Translations under genes and position numbers: made by a program
Shown: positions 53,637 through 62,623 of the stretch, in pieces
How positions within the stretch are numbered: the stretch's first letter is position 1
Layout: each line of letters opens with the position of its first letter
The notes under the pieces: generated by a model
Told to the model about the DNA's origin: nothing
The model's input: only the letters and a program-made list of their open reading frames with translations
The model's database searches: none
NCBI RefSeq assembly: GCF_000744105.1
Contig: NZ_JQLH01000001.1
Location: 2,914,001 to 2,978,000, forward strand
Source of the DNA: Maribacter forsetii DSM 18668
GTDB taxonomy: Bacteria > Bacteroidota > Bacteroidia > Flavobacteriales > Flavobacteriaceae
DNA length: 64,000 nt
Direction: 5' to 3'

Positions 53637-54098
53637 CTATTTTTTCTGCTTTAATCTAACTGTCCATTCAAACTTAAAGGTACTTACCACTACTCCATCT
53701 GTATTTACTCCTACAGATTTCATCCAAATGGTTTGTCCTTCTCCGGTAGCAATCGTTTTATCTAAAGCTTCTTTAATTAAGTGTCCGTCTTCACAAGTAA
53801 ATGTAATTCTACCTGTTGCTTTCTTTGAAAAATTTGCGGTGTTGTTCGCTACTAACATAGAGATTTTCTTTCCTGTTGCTTCAATTTGGTCTATCATTAA
53901 AGCCCCGGTCGTCAATTCTGCTGCCATACCTTGAACAGCCCAAAACATAGAATTAAACGGATTCTGATTGAACCATCTGTGCTTTACCGTCACCACTGAC
54001 CTGTTTTTATCTATTTCCTTTAAACGTACACCGCACCACCATGCAGACGGTAGTTTAAAAATGGAAAACATATTGATTTTACTAGGTGTTACCGCCAT
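53637..54098 (-). CDS. DUF4442 family protein (hotdog-like)
   Basis: A 153-residue protein with hotdog-thioesterase features: P-F-N-S-M-F-W-A-V-Q-G-M-A-A-E-L-T-T-G-A (the central helix) and K-K-I-S-M-L-V-A-N-N-T-A-N-F-S-K-K-A. This matches DUF4442, related to acyl-CoA thioesterases, though the usual catalytic acid is not obvious. Start codon 5 bp before the two-TM gene's start in the transcription direction; likely a shared transcript. Confidence 0.8.
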   Translation of the reverse strand: MAVTPSKINMFSIFKLPSAWWCGVRLKEIDKNRSVVTVKHRWFNQNPFNSMFWAVQGMAAELTTGALMIDQIEATGKKISMLVANNTANFSKKATGRITFTCEDGHLIKEALDKTIATGEGQTIWMKSVGVNTDGVVVSTFKFEWTVRLKQKK

Positions 54099-54171
54099 TT
54101 TATTCTAAAATTTGGATAAAAATAGCTATAATTTACTCCATTCTAAAATGTTAAAATATTGTTAAATATTA

Positions 54172-54192
54172 GTACTATGCGTTACATAGTAC
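54172..54192. promoter_or_regulatory. Perfect 8-bp inverted repeat GTACTATG-N5-CATAGTAC, candidate PadR operator
   Basis: The arms lie at 54172-54179 and 54185-54192, about 14 bases upstream of a TATATTTG -7 element (54206-54213) before the DUF4870-PadR-PspC-DUF2807 operon. A third half-site CATAGTA occurs at about 54253. PadR repressors bind inverted repeats near their own promoters, so autoregulation is a reasonable inference. Confidence 0.6.
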
Positions 54193-54205
54193 CTTTTTTT
54201 AGACA

Positions 54206-54213
54206 TATATTTG
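54206..54213 (+). promoter_or_regulatory. Bacteroidota -7 element TATATTTG before the envelope operon
   Basis: TATATTTG matches TAnnTTTG; no clear -33 TTG is found at the usual distance, which would suit an activator- or repressor-controlled promoter. It lies directly after the inverted repeat at 54172-54192. Confidence 0.45.
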
Positions 54214-54292
54214 CATAGGAAGTTAATAGGTAATCAAAGTAATTGGCTTTCGCATAGTATTAAAATCAATCATCATCAGTAACGAATCAATC

Positions 54293-54775
54293 ATGACAGA
54301 ATCAGTAACAAAGCACGAAAGAAACCTCTCTGCATTAATACATGCAAGTACGTTTTCTAAATTCTTTATTCCGTTTGGGAACTTCATCATTCCCTTAGTA
54401 TTATGGACAGCGAATAAGAAAGAATATGAGTTTGTAGATCATAACGGTAAACAAGCTTTAAATTTTCAAATTAGTATACTTCTCTACTCTATTCTTGTAG
54501 GTATGGTTAGTATTCCATTCTTCTTAGGCGGATTTTTACCTAACATTTTCGACTTTGATAATTTCGGTTTAGTGAATGTTCACAGTTTCAACAGTATCAA
54601 CATCAATTTTGACACCGATGATCTATTTGGTCCGTGGATGGTTCCTGTTGCACTACTAGGTCTCGCACAATCGGCATTATTCATTATCAACATTGTGTAT
54701 ACCATACTGGCTACCATAAAAACAAATGAAGGAGAAGTTTTTGAATATCCTTTCACTATAAAATTTATTAAATAG
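54293..54775 (+). CDS. DUF4870 membrane protein
   Basis: A 160-residue protein with hydrophobic segments near 22-40, 62-86 and 108-140. H-A-S-T-F-S-K-F-F-I-P-F-G-N-F-I-I-P-L-V-L-W and F-V-D-H-N-G-K-Q-A-L-N-F-Q are DUF4870 hallmarks. It heads the envelope operon with PadR, PspC and DUF2807 genes; function unknown, perhaps membrane-stress related. Confidence 0.88.
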   Translation: MTESVTKHERNLSALIHASTFSKFFIPFGNFIIPLVLWTANKKEYEFVDHNGKQALNFQISILLYSILVGMVSIPFFLGGFLPNIFDFDNFGLVNVHSFNSININFDTDDLFGPWMVPVALLGLAQSALFIINIVYTILATIKTNEGEVFEYPFTIKFIK

Positions 54776-54957
54776 CATCATTAGCTTACATTATATATTG
54801 GGTATTCATCACACCTTTAAGAGTTTATTAATCAATCAAAAATCAATCAGGATGTTTATTCATCGAACAAAAAACGAACAGTTAACCTATGCAGACAACA
54901 GAGACAATGGAGCAATCTCCCGGGAAAGCGGGACTGCATAAAAAGCAAAAAGAGATT

Positions 54958-55293
54958 ATGAATGTAGAAAATACAAAAGCACAAATGCGTAAAGGGGTTT
55001 TGGAGTATTGCATCCTGTCCATTTTAAATGGGCATGATAAATATGCTTCTGAAATCTTAGCTACGCTAAAAGATGCTAAAATGCTTGTAGTGGAAGGTAC
55101 TATTTATCCGCTACTGACCAGATTAAAGAATGCAGGACTTCTGAACTACCGTTGGGAAGAATCTACTTCTGGACCGCCAAGAAAATACTATACATTAACC
55201 GAGACTGGTAAAATATTCCTTAAAGAATTAGATACCACTTGGGACGAATTAAGAAAAGCCACCAACCTGGTAACCAACTCAAAAAACAGCTAA
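54958..55293 (+). CDS. PadR-family transcriptional regulator
   Basis: About 111 residues from the ATG at 54958; the longer frame from 54889 adds a non-conserved tail. Winged-helix repressor motifs are M-R-K-G-V-L-E-Y-C-I-L-S-I-L, Y-A-S-E-I-L, V-V-E-G-T-I-Y-P-L-L-T-R-L-K-N-A-G-L-L and S-G-P-P-R-K-Y-Y-T-L-T-E-T-G, all of the PadR family. It is followed two bases later by the PspC gene. Likely represses this operon through the inverted repeat upstream. Confidence 0.9.
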   Translation: MNVENTKAQMRKGVLEYCILSILNGHDKYASEILATLKDAKMLVVEGTIYPLLTRLKNAGLLNYRWEESTSGPPRKYYTLTETGKIFLKELDTTWDELRKATNLVTNSKNS

Positions 55294-55295
55294 TC

Positions 55296-57086
55296 ATGAA
55301 CAAAACAGTAAATATAAATTTAGCAAACATGCTCTTCCATATAGACGAAGAGGCATACAATATAATGCGTAGGTATTTAGAATCTGTGAAACGTTCTTTT
55401 GCCAACACACCGGGCAGCGATGAAATCATTGCCGATATAGAAGCTCGTATAGCCGAACTTTTTCATGACAAATTAGAGAATGAAAGACAGGTTATCACGC
55501 AAAAAGAAGTAGATGAAGTTATTGCCATAATGGGGCAACCAGAAGACTATATGGTAGATGAGGACATCTTTGAAGATGAACCTAAAACCAAGTCTGCTTA
55601 TACTAAAGAAAGAGTAAAAAAATTATATAGAGATACAGAAAAGAAATACGTTGCGGGTGTATCTGCAGGCTTAGCACATTACTTTGGTATTGACCCATTG
55701 TGGATTAGATTACTTTGGATTTTCTTGACCATTTTTACATGGGGCGGATTTATCTTCATTTACGGTCTTCTTTGGATTCTTATTCCTGAAGCTAAAACTA
55801 CGGCTCAAAAATTAGATATGAGCGGTGAAACGGTCAATATCAGTAATATTGAGCGTAAAGTTAAAGAGGGTTTTGATGACGTAGCGGATCGTGTAAAAAG
55901 TGTGGACTATGAAAAAGTAGGCGACACCGTCAAAAAAGGAGGTAAAACAATTTTTGACACCTTTGGTGATATTGTAATGTTCCTATTCAAAATCTTTGGT
56001 AAATTCATTGGTATACTTTTGGTTATCATTGGTGCCGCAACATTGATCGGTCTTTTTGTAGGCATGTTCACCGTTGGTATTTTAGATATCATTCATGTAC
56101 CTGGTATTGACTTTTACAATGTTGTAAACTCTACCAACCTACCTATTTGGGTAGTATCGTTATTGGCATTTTTTGCCATTGGCATTCCGTTTTTCTTCTT
56201 AATGTATTTAGGATTAAAAATATTGGTAAACAACTTAAAGTCTATTGGTACGGTTGCTAAATTCTCTTTATTGGGTTTATGGTTGATATCAATTATATGT
56301 TTGGTCATATTCGGCATTAGAGAAGCTGCAGCACACGCATATACCGGTAGCACATCTGTAGAAGAGGAGATTACAACAGTAATACCAACTGATACTTTGA
56401 ACATTAGATTGGTTTCTACGGACGAGTATGACCATGAAAATGATATGAATCTGGGAGATACTTTTCTTTCTTATGACGAAGCTGGTAATAAAGTTTTGGT
56501 TTCTGATGATGTAAGGTTTCGTATTCGTAAATCTAAAGATACCCTAGTTCGTGTTCAAGTTAGAAAAGAAGCGGACGGCCCATCTAATAGAGAAGCAAAG
56601 GATATCGCCAGTCAGATCGTATATGAATATGAAGTAAGCGGCAATACGATTTCTTTTGATGACTTTTTAACCACACAGGTTCCTAAGTTTAAAGATCAAG
56701 AAGTTCGTGTAAACATATTTTTACCGGTAGGTACTATTTTAACTTATGACCAGACAAATTCTAGAGATTGGATTACGACCGTTAATACTGATAGAGATGT
56801 TGAAGGTCTAGAAGGCTATATCTGGAAAATGACCGAAAGCGGAGAGCTTGAATGCCTAGACTGTCCTGATTTTATTGAAATGAAAGATGAAGATGACGAC
56901 AGCTCTAATCGCATCAACATCAATGAAAATGGTATCGACATTAATATCAACGATAATGGTGATAAAGGAAAAATCATCATCAACGAAAATGGAATAGACA
57001 TTGACGTTAACGATAATGGCGAATCATTTAAAATGAAGTTAGACGAGAACGGTGTAAAGGTTGACACAAACGATAGTATCAATTAA
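55296..57086 (+). CDS. PspC-domain membrane protein
   Basis: About 596 residues from the ATG at 55296 (the frame upstream overlaps padR). A soluble N-terminal region (1-110) contains a helical pair like an HAAS-type module (N-M-L-F-H-I-D-E-E-A-Y and I-A-D-I-E-A-R-I-A-E-L-F). The PspC domain follows (about 112-175): R-D-T-E-K-K-Y-V-A-G-V-S-A-G-L-A-H-Y-F-G-I-D-P-L-W-I-R-L-L-W. Further membrane segments lie at about 228-260, 290-320 and 325-345. The last 60 residues carry N-E-N-G-I-D-I-type acidic repeats. PspC proteins sense membrane stress. Confidence 0.88.
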   Translation: MNKTVNINLANMLFHIDEEAYNIMRRYLESVKRSFANTPGSDEIIADIEARIAELFHDKLENERQVITQKEVDEVIAIMGQPEDYMVDEDIFEDEPKTKSAYTKERVKKLYRDTEKKYVAGVSAGLAHYFGIDPLWIRLLWIFLTIFTWGGFIFIYGLLWILIPEAKTTAQKLDMSGETVNISNIERKVKEGFDDVADRVKSVDYEKVGDTVKKGGKTIFDTFGDIVMFLFKIFGKFIGILLVIIGAATLIGLFVGMFTVGILDIIHVPGIDFYNVVNSTNLPIWVVSLLAFFAIGIPFFFLMYLGLKILVNNLKSIGTVAKFSLLGLWLISIICLVIFGIREAAAHAYTGSTSVEEEITTVIPTDTLNIRLVSTDEYDHENDMNLGDTFLSYDEAGNKVLVSDDVRFRIRKSKDTLVRVQVRKEADGPSNREAKDIASQIVYEYEVSGNTISFDDFLTTQVPKFKDQEVRVNIFLPVGTILTYDQTNSRDWITTVNTDRDVEGLEGYIWKMTESGELECLDCPDFIEMKDEDDDSSNRININENGIDININDNGDKGKIIINENGIDIDVNDNGESFKMKLDENGVKVDTNDSIN

Positions 57087-57199
57087 TTACAGTTCAGACA
57101 TCTAAAACAACAATTCAGTATTTAATAGTAGTAAGAGAATAGAAAAACAATCATTTTTACATCATCATAACATATTAATCAATCAAAAAACGAACAATC

Positions 57200-57931
57200 A
57201 TGACAACTTTAGTAAGAATAACAGTAGCACTCGTATTAGCCCTATTACTTTCATCTTGTGGCTTTGACATTAACTTCGGCGATTTTGGATCTGGCGAAAA
57301 AGGCAATGGCGTAGTCGTTGAAGAAACCAGGGAAATTACCGGTGAGTTCACAGAAGTTTCCAGTTCTGAAGGTTTAGAAGTATTTGTTACCCAAGGATCT
57401 GATTTTGATATTGCGGTTGAGGCAGATGAAAATATCATTGACTTGATCGGTACCGATATTAAAAACGGAAAATTAAGAATTCACAGTATTGAGAATATTG
57501 GTAGAGCAACCAAAAAAGTATACGTGACCATGCCTAATGTAACCAGCTTACGTGCATCTAGTGGAGCTCACTTAACTACTGAAAATAAAATTCAGTCAGA
57601 TAAATTAGAGGTAGATGCCAGTAGCGGTGCCATTATCAATGCAACCGTGCTTGTTACCAATATGGATATAGATGCCAGTAGCGGTGCAAATATCTCTTTA
57701 GAAGGTACAGCAAAAGAAGTTTATGTAGACGCAAGTAGCGGAGCAAATATTAGAGCTAAAGACTTAACAACTTTAGTAGCTAATGCAGATGCCAGTAGTG
57801 GTGCAAATATTAGCATTGATGTTACGGACAATTTAACAGCTGAAGCTTCTAGTGGCGCTAATATATCATACAAAGGTGATCCTTCTGTTCAAAAGAACAA
57901 ATCGGTTTCTGGTAGCGTACACAAATACTAA
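57200..57931 (+). CDS. GIN-domain (DUF2807) lipoprotein with D-A-S-S-G-A-N repeats
   Basis: A 243-residue lipoprotein (lipobox L-L-S-S-C). The mature protein is a DUF2807 beta-solenoid: F-T-E-V-S-S-S-E-G-L-E-V-F-V-T-Q-G near the start, then five copies of S-S-G-A spaced every 17-23 residues (four as A-S-S-G-A-N-I). It closes the PadR-PspC operon; terminator follows at about 57958. Confidence 0.9.
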   Translation: MTTLVRITVALVLALLLSSCGFDINFGDFGSGEKGNGVVVEETREITGEFTEVSSSEGLEVFVTQGSDFDIAVEADENIIDLIGTDIKNGKLRIHSIENIGRATKKVYVTMPNVTSLRASSGAHLTTENKIQSDKLEVDASSGAIINATVLVTNMDIDASSGANISLEGTAKEVYVDASSGANIRAKDLTTLVANADASSGANISIDVTDNLTAEASSGANISYKGDPSVQKNKSVSGSVHKY

Positions 57932-57956
57932 AAATCACATCAATCAATTCAACTTT

Positions 57957-57992
57957 AAAACCCGCTGAAATATCTGCGGGTTTTCATTTTTT
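57957..57992 (+). terminator. Terminator of the PspC/DUF2807 operon
   Basis: AAACCCGC (57958-57965) pairs with GCGGGTTT (57976-57983) around a ten-base loop, followed by a run of T. Confidence 0.85.
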
Positions 57993-58022
57993 AGTTAATG
58001 AACTCATCTGTATATTAGTAGT

Positions 58023-59036
58023 ATGCAAGTACACTTAAAGAAATATACATTACCATTAAAGCACACCTTCAGTATTTCAAGAGAATCTCATGATTTTCAA
58101 GATACTATGATTGCTTCTTTATCTTTAGACGGAAAAACAGGATATGGAGAGGCGACCTCTAATCCGTATTACAAAATTACCACGCAGAGTATGATGGATG
58201 AAATCAATGCCATATCCTCTGAAATAGAAGCATTTGACTTCACAAAGCCAGAAGTCTTTCATGCATTTTTAATAAGTAAAGGATTATCAAACTTTGCTAT
58301 CTGCGCTTTAGACTTGGCTGCTCATGACCTGTATGGAAAATTACTAGGTAAGCCGCTATATGAAATTTGGGGTACCAGTATTGAAAAATACCCCACCACA
58401 AATTACACTATTGGTATTGCATCAATTGACGTTATGTTAGCCAAAATGCAGGAGATGCCCTGGCCTATCTATAAAATAAAATTAGGCACTAGTGATGATG
58501 TTGCTATTGTTCGCGAATTACGAAAACATACAGATGCTATCTTTAGAATAGATGCCAATTGTGCTTGGACGGCAGAAGAAACTATTTTTAACGCTCCGCT
58601 TTTAAAAGATTTGGGAGTGGAATTTTTAGAACAGCCATTAAAAGCAGATGATTGGTCTGGTATGGAAGAGGTCATGCACCATAGTGTGTTACCCGTAATT
58701 GCCGATGAAAGTTGTATTGTAGAAAGCGATGTTGAAAAATGTGCGCTACATTTTAGTGGTGTAAATATTAAACTGACCAAGTGTGGTGGACTCACCCCTG
58801 CCCTACGTATGATAAAAAAGGCTAAGGAATTAGGTATTAGTGTTATGGTGGGTTGCATGACAGAATCTACCGTAGGCATTTCAGCTATAGCGCAGTTGAT
58901 TCCGCAATTAGATTATGTGGATATGGATGGTGCTTTGTTATTAAAAAGTGATATTGCAACGGGCGTTCATATTGAACCTGACGGTAAAGTTATTTTCTCA
59001 AAACTTGCCGGTAGCGGTATACAATTGTTAGATTGA
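58023..59036 (+). CDS. Enolase-superfamily dipeptide (L-Ala-D/L-Glu type) epimerase
   Basis: A 337-residue TIM-barrel enzyme. Catalytic K151-x-K153 (Y-K-I-K-L-G), metal ligands D177 (R-I-D-A-N), E203 (F-L-E-Q-P-L) and D228 (I-A-D-E-S), and the opposite-face K250 (N-I-K-L-T-K-C-G-G) are all present. This matches L-Ala-D/L-Glu epimerases and related dipeptide epimerases. The next gene overlaps its stop (TGATG). Exact dipeptide unknown. Confidence 0.88.
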   Translation: MQVHLKKYTLPLKHTFSISRESHDFQDTMIASLSLDGKTGYGEATSNPYYKITTQSMMDEINAISSEIEAFDFTKPEVFHAFLISKGLSNFAICALDLAAHDLYGKLLGKPLYEIWGTSIEKYPTTNYTIGIASIDVMLAKMQEMPWPIYKIKLGTSDDVAIVRELRKHTDAIFRIDANCAWTAEETIFNAPLLKDLGVEFLEQPLKADDWSGMEEVMHHSVLPVIADESCIVESDVEKCALHFSGVNIKLTKCGGLTPALRMIKKAKELGISVMVGCMTESTVGISAIAQLIPQLDYVDMDGALLLKSDIATGVHIEPDGKVIFSKLAGSGIQLLD

Positions 59037-60076
59037 TGTTTACGATTGATGAATTTCCTGATAGAACTATTGTCATAAACGGTAAAGAATACCTATACTT
59101 TGGTGGTACCTCCTATTTAGGATTACAGACCGATGCTGATTTCCAGTCCATATTCATCAAGAACATCAAAAAATATGGCACAGCTTACAGTGCTTCCCGT
59201 AAATCTAATATTAGAATTTCCATCTTTGATGAAGTTGATGCCCACCTAGCAGAAATAGCGGGTAGTGAAAGTTGTGTAACCATGTCCTCTGGGTATTTAG
59301 CAGGACAATTGGTTTGTGATTATTTCAGTAATAACGATTATCAGTTATTCTATGCCCCTAATACACACTCGGCATTATACAGAAACAAACAGGAAGTATT
59401 TGAAAATTGGAACGACATAGAATTTGCCCTCGATAAAAAAAATTCGAAATCTCCAGTACTATTTCTAGATAGTATTGACTTTCATGGCGATAATTATCCC
59501 GATTATTCCTTCCTTAAAAATCTCGACTTAACCGATACTATTCTAGTCGTAGATGATTCTCATGGAATTGGAATTACCGGAAAAGATGCCGGTGGCAGTT
59601 TTAGGTTTTTACAAACACTTCAACCAAAGGAGCTATTGGTTTCTTGCTCTTTAGGTAAAGGATTTGGGATTCAAGCCGGAGCGATACTTGGCAGTAATAA
59701 TATAATTAATGCGTTAAAAAATACACAGTTTTTTGGAGGTGCAAGTCCCGCAACACCTTCTTCTTTAGCAACTTTGAAGGATGCTGAAGAACTTATCAGT
59801 TCTAAAAGAGCTCAATTATATAAGAATACCGAGCTTTTCATATCAAAATTATCAGATTCCTCACTTTTTGTATCTGCAAAAGGGCACCCTACCTTTAATT
59901 TTCAAAATGAAGCATTAGCCAATTATTTAGAAGATAATGGTATTATAGTAACCAACTTTAGATATCCTACAGAAAATGATTCCTTAATGAGTCGTATAGT
60001 TTTAAGCGCTTCTCACACAAAAACAGACATTTTAAACCTTTGCGCTATTCTTAACTCATACTCTCCAAATCTATAG
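59036..60076 (+). CDS. PLP-dependent aminotransferase of the AONS/KBL type
   Basis: A 346-residue alpha-oxoamine-synthase-like enzyme. The ATG at 59036 overlaps the epimerase stop. G-G-T-S-Y-L-G-L near residue 24, S-S-G-Y-L-A-G, V-V-D-D-S-H-G-I-G (D-D-S-H site) and the PLP lysine K208 in C-S-L-G-K-G-F-G are present. The family makes 8-amino-7-oxononanoate, 2-amino-3-ketobutyrate or serine-derived products; the neighbouring epimerase is unusual for biotin synthesis, so a different acyl/amino acid pair is inferred. Confidence 0.82.
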   Translation: MFTIDEFPDRTIVINGKEYLYFGGTSYLGLQTDADFQSIFIKNIKKYGTAYSASRKSNIRISIFDEVDAHLAEIAGSESCVTMSSGYLAGQLVCDYFSNNDYQLFYAPNTHSALYRNKQEVFENWNDIEFALDKKNSKSPVLFLDSIDFHGDNYPDYSFLKNLDLTDTILVVDDSHGIGITGKDAGGSFRFLQTLQPKELLVSCSLGKGFGIQAGAILGSNNIINALKNTQFFGGASPATPSSLATLKDAEELISSKRAQLYKNTELFISKLSDSSLFVSAKGHPTFNFQNEALANYLEDNGIIVTNFRYPTENDSLMSRIVLSASHTKTDILNLCAILNSYSPNL

Positions 60077-60208
60077 TAATTATTATAATTACCTATATAT
60101 CATTATATTATTCTTAATATTAGTGTATATTTTTTATTAAATTCTGATATTTAATTCGTATCTTTTTACTACACATTCAACTCTTTTATTAACTAACACC
60201 TTATCACT

Positions 60209-60655
60209 ATGAAAAAAATTATAGGTTTGGTATTGTTGATGCTCATATTGGTTTCAGCAGCCTCTACAAATTCTATCAATGAAAACTACATGCACACCAT
60301 ACAAGGAACTTGGGAGCTAGAAAGTTTTTATAATTACGACGGACAACAAGTTATTGACACCGTACCTACAGCAGATGGGTATAGACAGGTTAAAATGTAC
60401 TACAACGGTAAGATTATGTGGTCTAGATATGTACCAGTAGACAAAGTAGGTAGATTTGGTTACGGCACATATGATATCACAGATGACCAACTCATGGAAA
60501 CTTTGGAATACGGAGATAATGAAATGATCCAGGCTATGGATACCATGCGCATTTTCACCTTTGAACTTCAACTTGGTAATGATAGATTTAGTCAAATTAG
60601 CTTAGATGAAGAAGGTAACAGAACATTCTCTGAAAATTATATTAGAATAGATTAA
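60209..60655 (+). CDS. Lipocalin-like secreted protein
   Basis: A 148-residue protein with a signal peptide (L-V-L-L-M-L-I-L-V-S-A-A-S) and a lipocalin-type start, I-Q-G-T-W-E-L-E-S-F (about 31-40), followed by beta strands (Y-G-T-Y-D-I-T-D-D-Q-L). No lipid or ligand site can be assigned. Convergent with trxB across a strong terminator. Confidence 0.75.
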   Translation: MKKIIGLVLLMLILVSAASTNSINENYMHTIQGTWELESFYNYDGQQVIDTVPTADGYRQVKMYYNGKIMWSRYVPVDKVGRFGYGTYDITDDQLMETLEYGDNEMIQAMDTMRIFTFELQLGNDRFSQISLDEEGNRTFSENYIRID

Positions 60656-60675
60656 CTCAATTTAGAACATAAAAA

Positions 60676-60705
60676 AAAGAGCCCATTCATTTGAATGGGC
60701 TCTTT
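60676..60705. terminator. Strong bidirectional terminator AAAGAGCCCATTCA/TGAATGGGCTCTTT
   Basis: The 14-bp arms (60676-60689 and 60692-60705) pair perfectly around a two-base loop with A- and T-rich flanks; it lies between convergent genes. Confidence 0.9.
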
Positions 60706-60726
60706 CATACTTTTACTTTTTAAATA

Positions 60727-61704
60727 CTAGTATTTATCAGCAACTGCTTCTTCAACAGAACCTATAGATGCTAAATAGCGTTCTGCATCCAATGCCGCCA
60801 TACAACCTGATCCTGCAGCTGTCACCGCTTGTCTGTACTCCTTATCTTGTGCATCGCCACTAGCAAAAACACCTGGTAAATTTGTTTTGGTAGACTTTCC
60901 TTTTGTAATTAGGTAACCTGTTTCGTCCATATCCAATTGCCCTTTGAATATATCCGTATTCGGTTTATGACCAATAGCAATAAACAATCCTGTAATTGCT
61001 ATATCTTCTTTATTACCTGTTTTATTATTTACCATGCGTAAACCTTCAACAACCTGATCACCTAAAACTTCGTCAACTTCGGTATTATATCGAACTTCAA
61101 TATTAGGAAGACTATTTACCCTATGCTGCATTGCTTTAGAAGCTCTCATTTCATCTCTACGAACCAACATGGTTACTTTATTACAAATGTTTGCTAAATA
61201 TGAAGCTTCTTCCGCTGCTGTATCACCGGCACCAACAATTGCTACATCTTGTCCTTTATAAAAAAAGCCGTCACAAACCGCACAAGCAGATACCCCACCG
61301 CCACGTAAACGTTGCTCACTAGGTAAATTTAAATACTTGGCAGATGCTCCGGTTGAAATAATAATAGTTTCAGCCTCTATTTGCTTATCGTTATCGGCAA
61401 CTACTTTATGTATACCTCCTTTTTCTTTTGAAAACTGTACTGAGGTAATCATACCTATTCTAACTTCCGTACCAAAACGTTCAGCTTGTTGTTGCAATTG
61501 TACCATCATAGTAGGTCCATCTATACCTTCTGGGTACCCTGGAAAATTATCTACTTCTGTGGTAGTCGTCAATTGGCCTCCCGGCTCCATTCCTGTATAC
61601 ATTACAGGTTTTAAATCTGCACGGGCAGCATAAATTGCAGCTGTATACCCTGCAGGGCCAGATCCTATAATCAATGTTTTTACACGTTCTATTTTATCAG
61701 ACAT
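60727..61704 (-). CDS. trxB: Thioredoxin reductase
   Basis: A 325-residue flavoenzyme that reduces thioredoxin with NADPH. FAD-binding G-S-G-P-A-G-Y-T-A-A (about 15-24), the redox pair C141-A-V-C144, NADPH-binding G-A-G-D-T-A-A-E-E-A and the C-terminal G-V-F-A-S-G-D-A-Q-D are all present. The promoter at 61736-61767 gives a short leader. Monocistronic. Confidence 0.95.
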   Translation of the reverse strand: MSDKIERVKTLIIGSGPAGYTAAIYAARADLKPVMYTGMEPGGQLTTTTEVDNFPGYPEGIDGPTMMVQLQQQAERFGTEVRIGMITSVQFSKEKGGIHKVVADNDKQIEAETIIISTGASAKYLNLPSEQRLRGGGVSACAVCDGFFYKGQDVAIVGAGDTAAEEASYLANICNKVTMLVRRDEMRASKAMQHRVNSLPNIEVRYNTEVDEVLGDQVVEGLRMVNNKTGNKEDIAITGLFIAIGHKPNTDIFKGQLDMDETGYLITKGKSTKTNLPGVFASGDAQDKEYRQAVTAAGSGCMAALDAERYLASIGSVEEAVADKY

Positions 61705-61735
61705 AATATCAAGTGGTTCTTTAATTCATCTACAA

Positions 61736-61767
61736 CAAAAGTAGGTTTTTGAGTGAAAAACTTACAA
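61736..61767 (-). promoter_or_regulatory. Bacteroidota-type promoter for trxB
   Basis: On the minus strand a TTG (61765-61767), a 21-base spacer and TACTTTTG (61736-61743) match the Bacteroidota promoter pattern and lie about 35 bp upstream of the trxB start. Confidence 0.55.
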
Positions 61768-61923
61768 TATAGTTATCAAAAGTTTTTATATGATAATTAG
61801 CAATGAAGATAAGTATTCACTATTTTTCGCCTGTTTTTCTTATTTTAAGATATTATTAAATTTAAGAAAAAGAACTATCCCCCATTCTTTACGTATGTAT
61901 AATTGAACTTATATGATTATTGA

Positions 61924-62619
61924 ATGAAAACCTTTAAATGCGCTATAATAGAGGATTCCAACACTCAAAGGAAGCTTCTAGAACAGATTATTTCGAAAAA
62001 TAAAAACTTAAAGCTATTACATTCCACTAGTGCAAATGCGGATAGTTTAAAGGAGGTAAATGGTTCGAATATTGACTTATTATTTCTTGATATTGAGATG
62101 CCGATAATGAACGGCTTTGAATTTTTAGCCGGATTAGAAATAAAGCCGCAGGTGATTATCACCAGTCAAAATCAGAAGTATGCGCTTGAAGCATTTGAAT
62201 ATAATGTAACCGACTTCCTTTTAAAACCCTATAGCAATGTACGTTTTGATGCTGCAATTACCAAAGCTATAGAGAAGGTCAAATCTGCCAAAAAGAAACA
62301 GCCAGAAAGTAAATTGGTGGTAAAACATAATCTTAAACAAATAGAACTTAATGTACACGGTATTTTGTACGTTGAAGCCTTGGGCGATTATGTAAAGGTG
62401 GTGACAGAAGAACGTAATTACGTTATTCTATCTACCATGAGTAAGTTTAACGAAAGATTGGAAGCCGATAAATTTATTAGAATTCACAAATCGTACATCG
62501 TTAACCTAAAAATGGTGGAACGCTACAACCACGAGTTCATAGAAATCAAGAACAAAAAGATTCCTATTAGCCGAGCGAAGATAGTGGAGTTAGATCAACT
62601 TCTCAACTGCATAGATTAA
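61924..62619 (+). CDS. LytTR-type response regulator
   Basis: A 231-residue regulator: receiver domain (1-120) with D11 and phosphoacceptor D56 (L-F-L-D-I-E-M-P-I-M-N-G) and the Lys of L-L-K-P-Y, then a LytTR DNA-binding domain (about 130-231; I-L-Y-V-E-A-L-G-D-Y-V-K-V-V and F-I-R-I-H-K-S-Y-I-V-N). No histidine kinase is adjacent. Target genes unknown. Confidence 0.92.
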   Translation: MKTFKCAIIEDSNTQRKLLEQIISKNKNLKLLHSTSANADSLKEVNGSNIDLLFLDIEMPIMNGFEFLAGLEIKPQVIITSQNQKYALEAFEYNVTDFLLKPYSNVRFDAAITKAIEKVKSAKKKQPESKLVVKHNLKQIELNVHGILYVEALGDYVKVVTEERNYVILSTMSKFNERLEADKFIRIHKSYIVNLKMVERYNHEFIEIKNKKIPISRAKIVELDQLLNCID

Positions 62620-62623
62620 GCTA

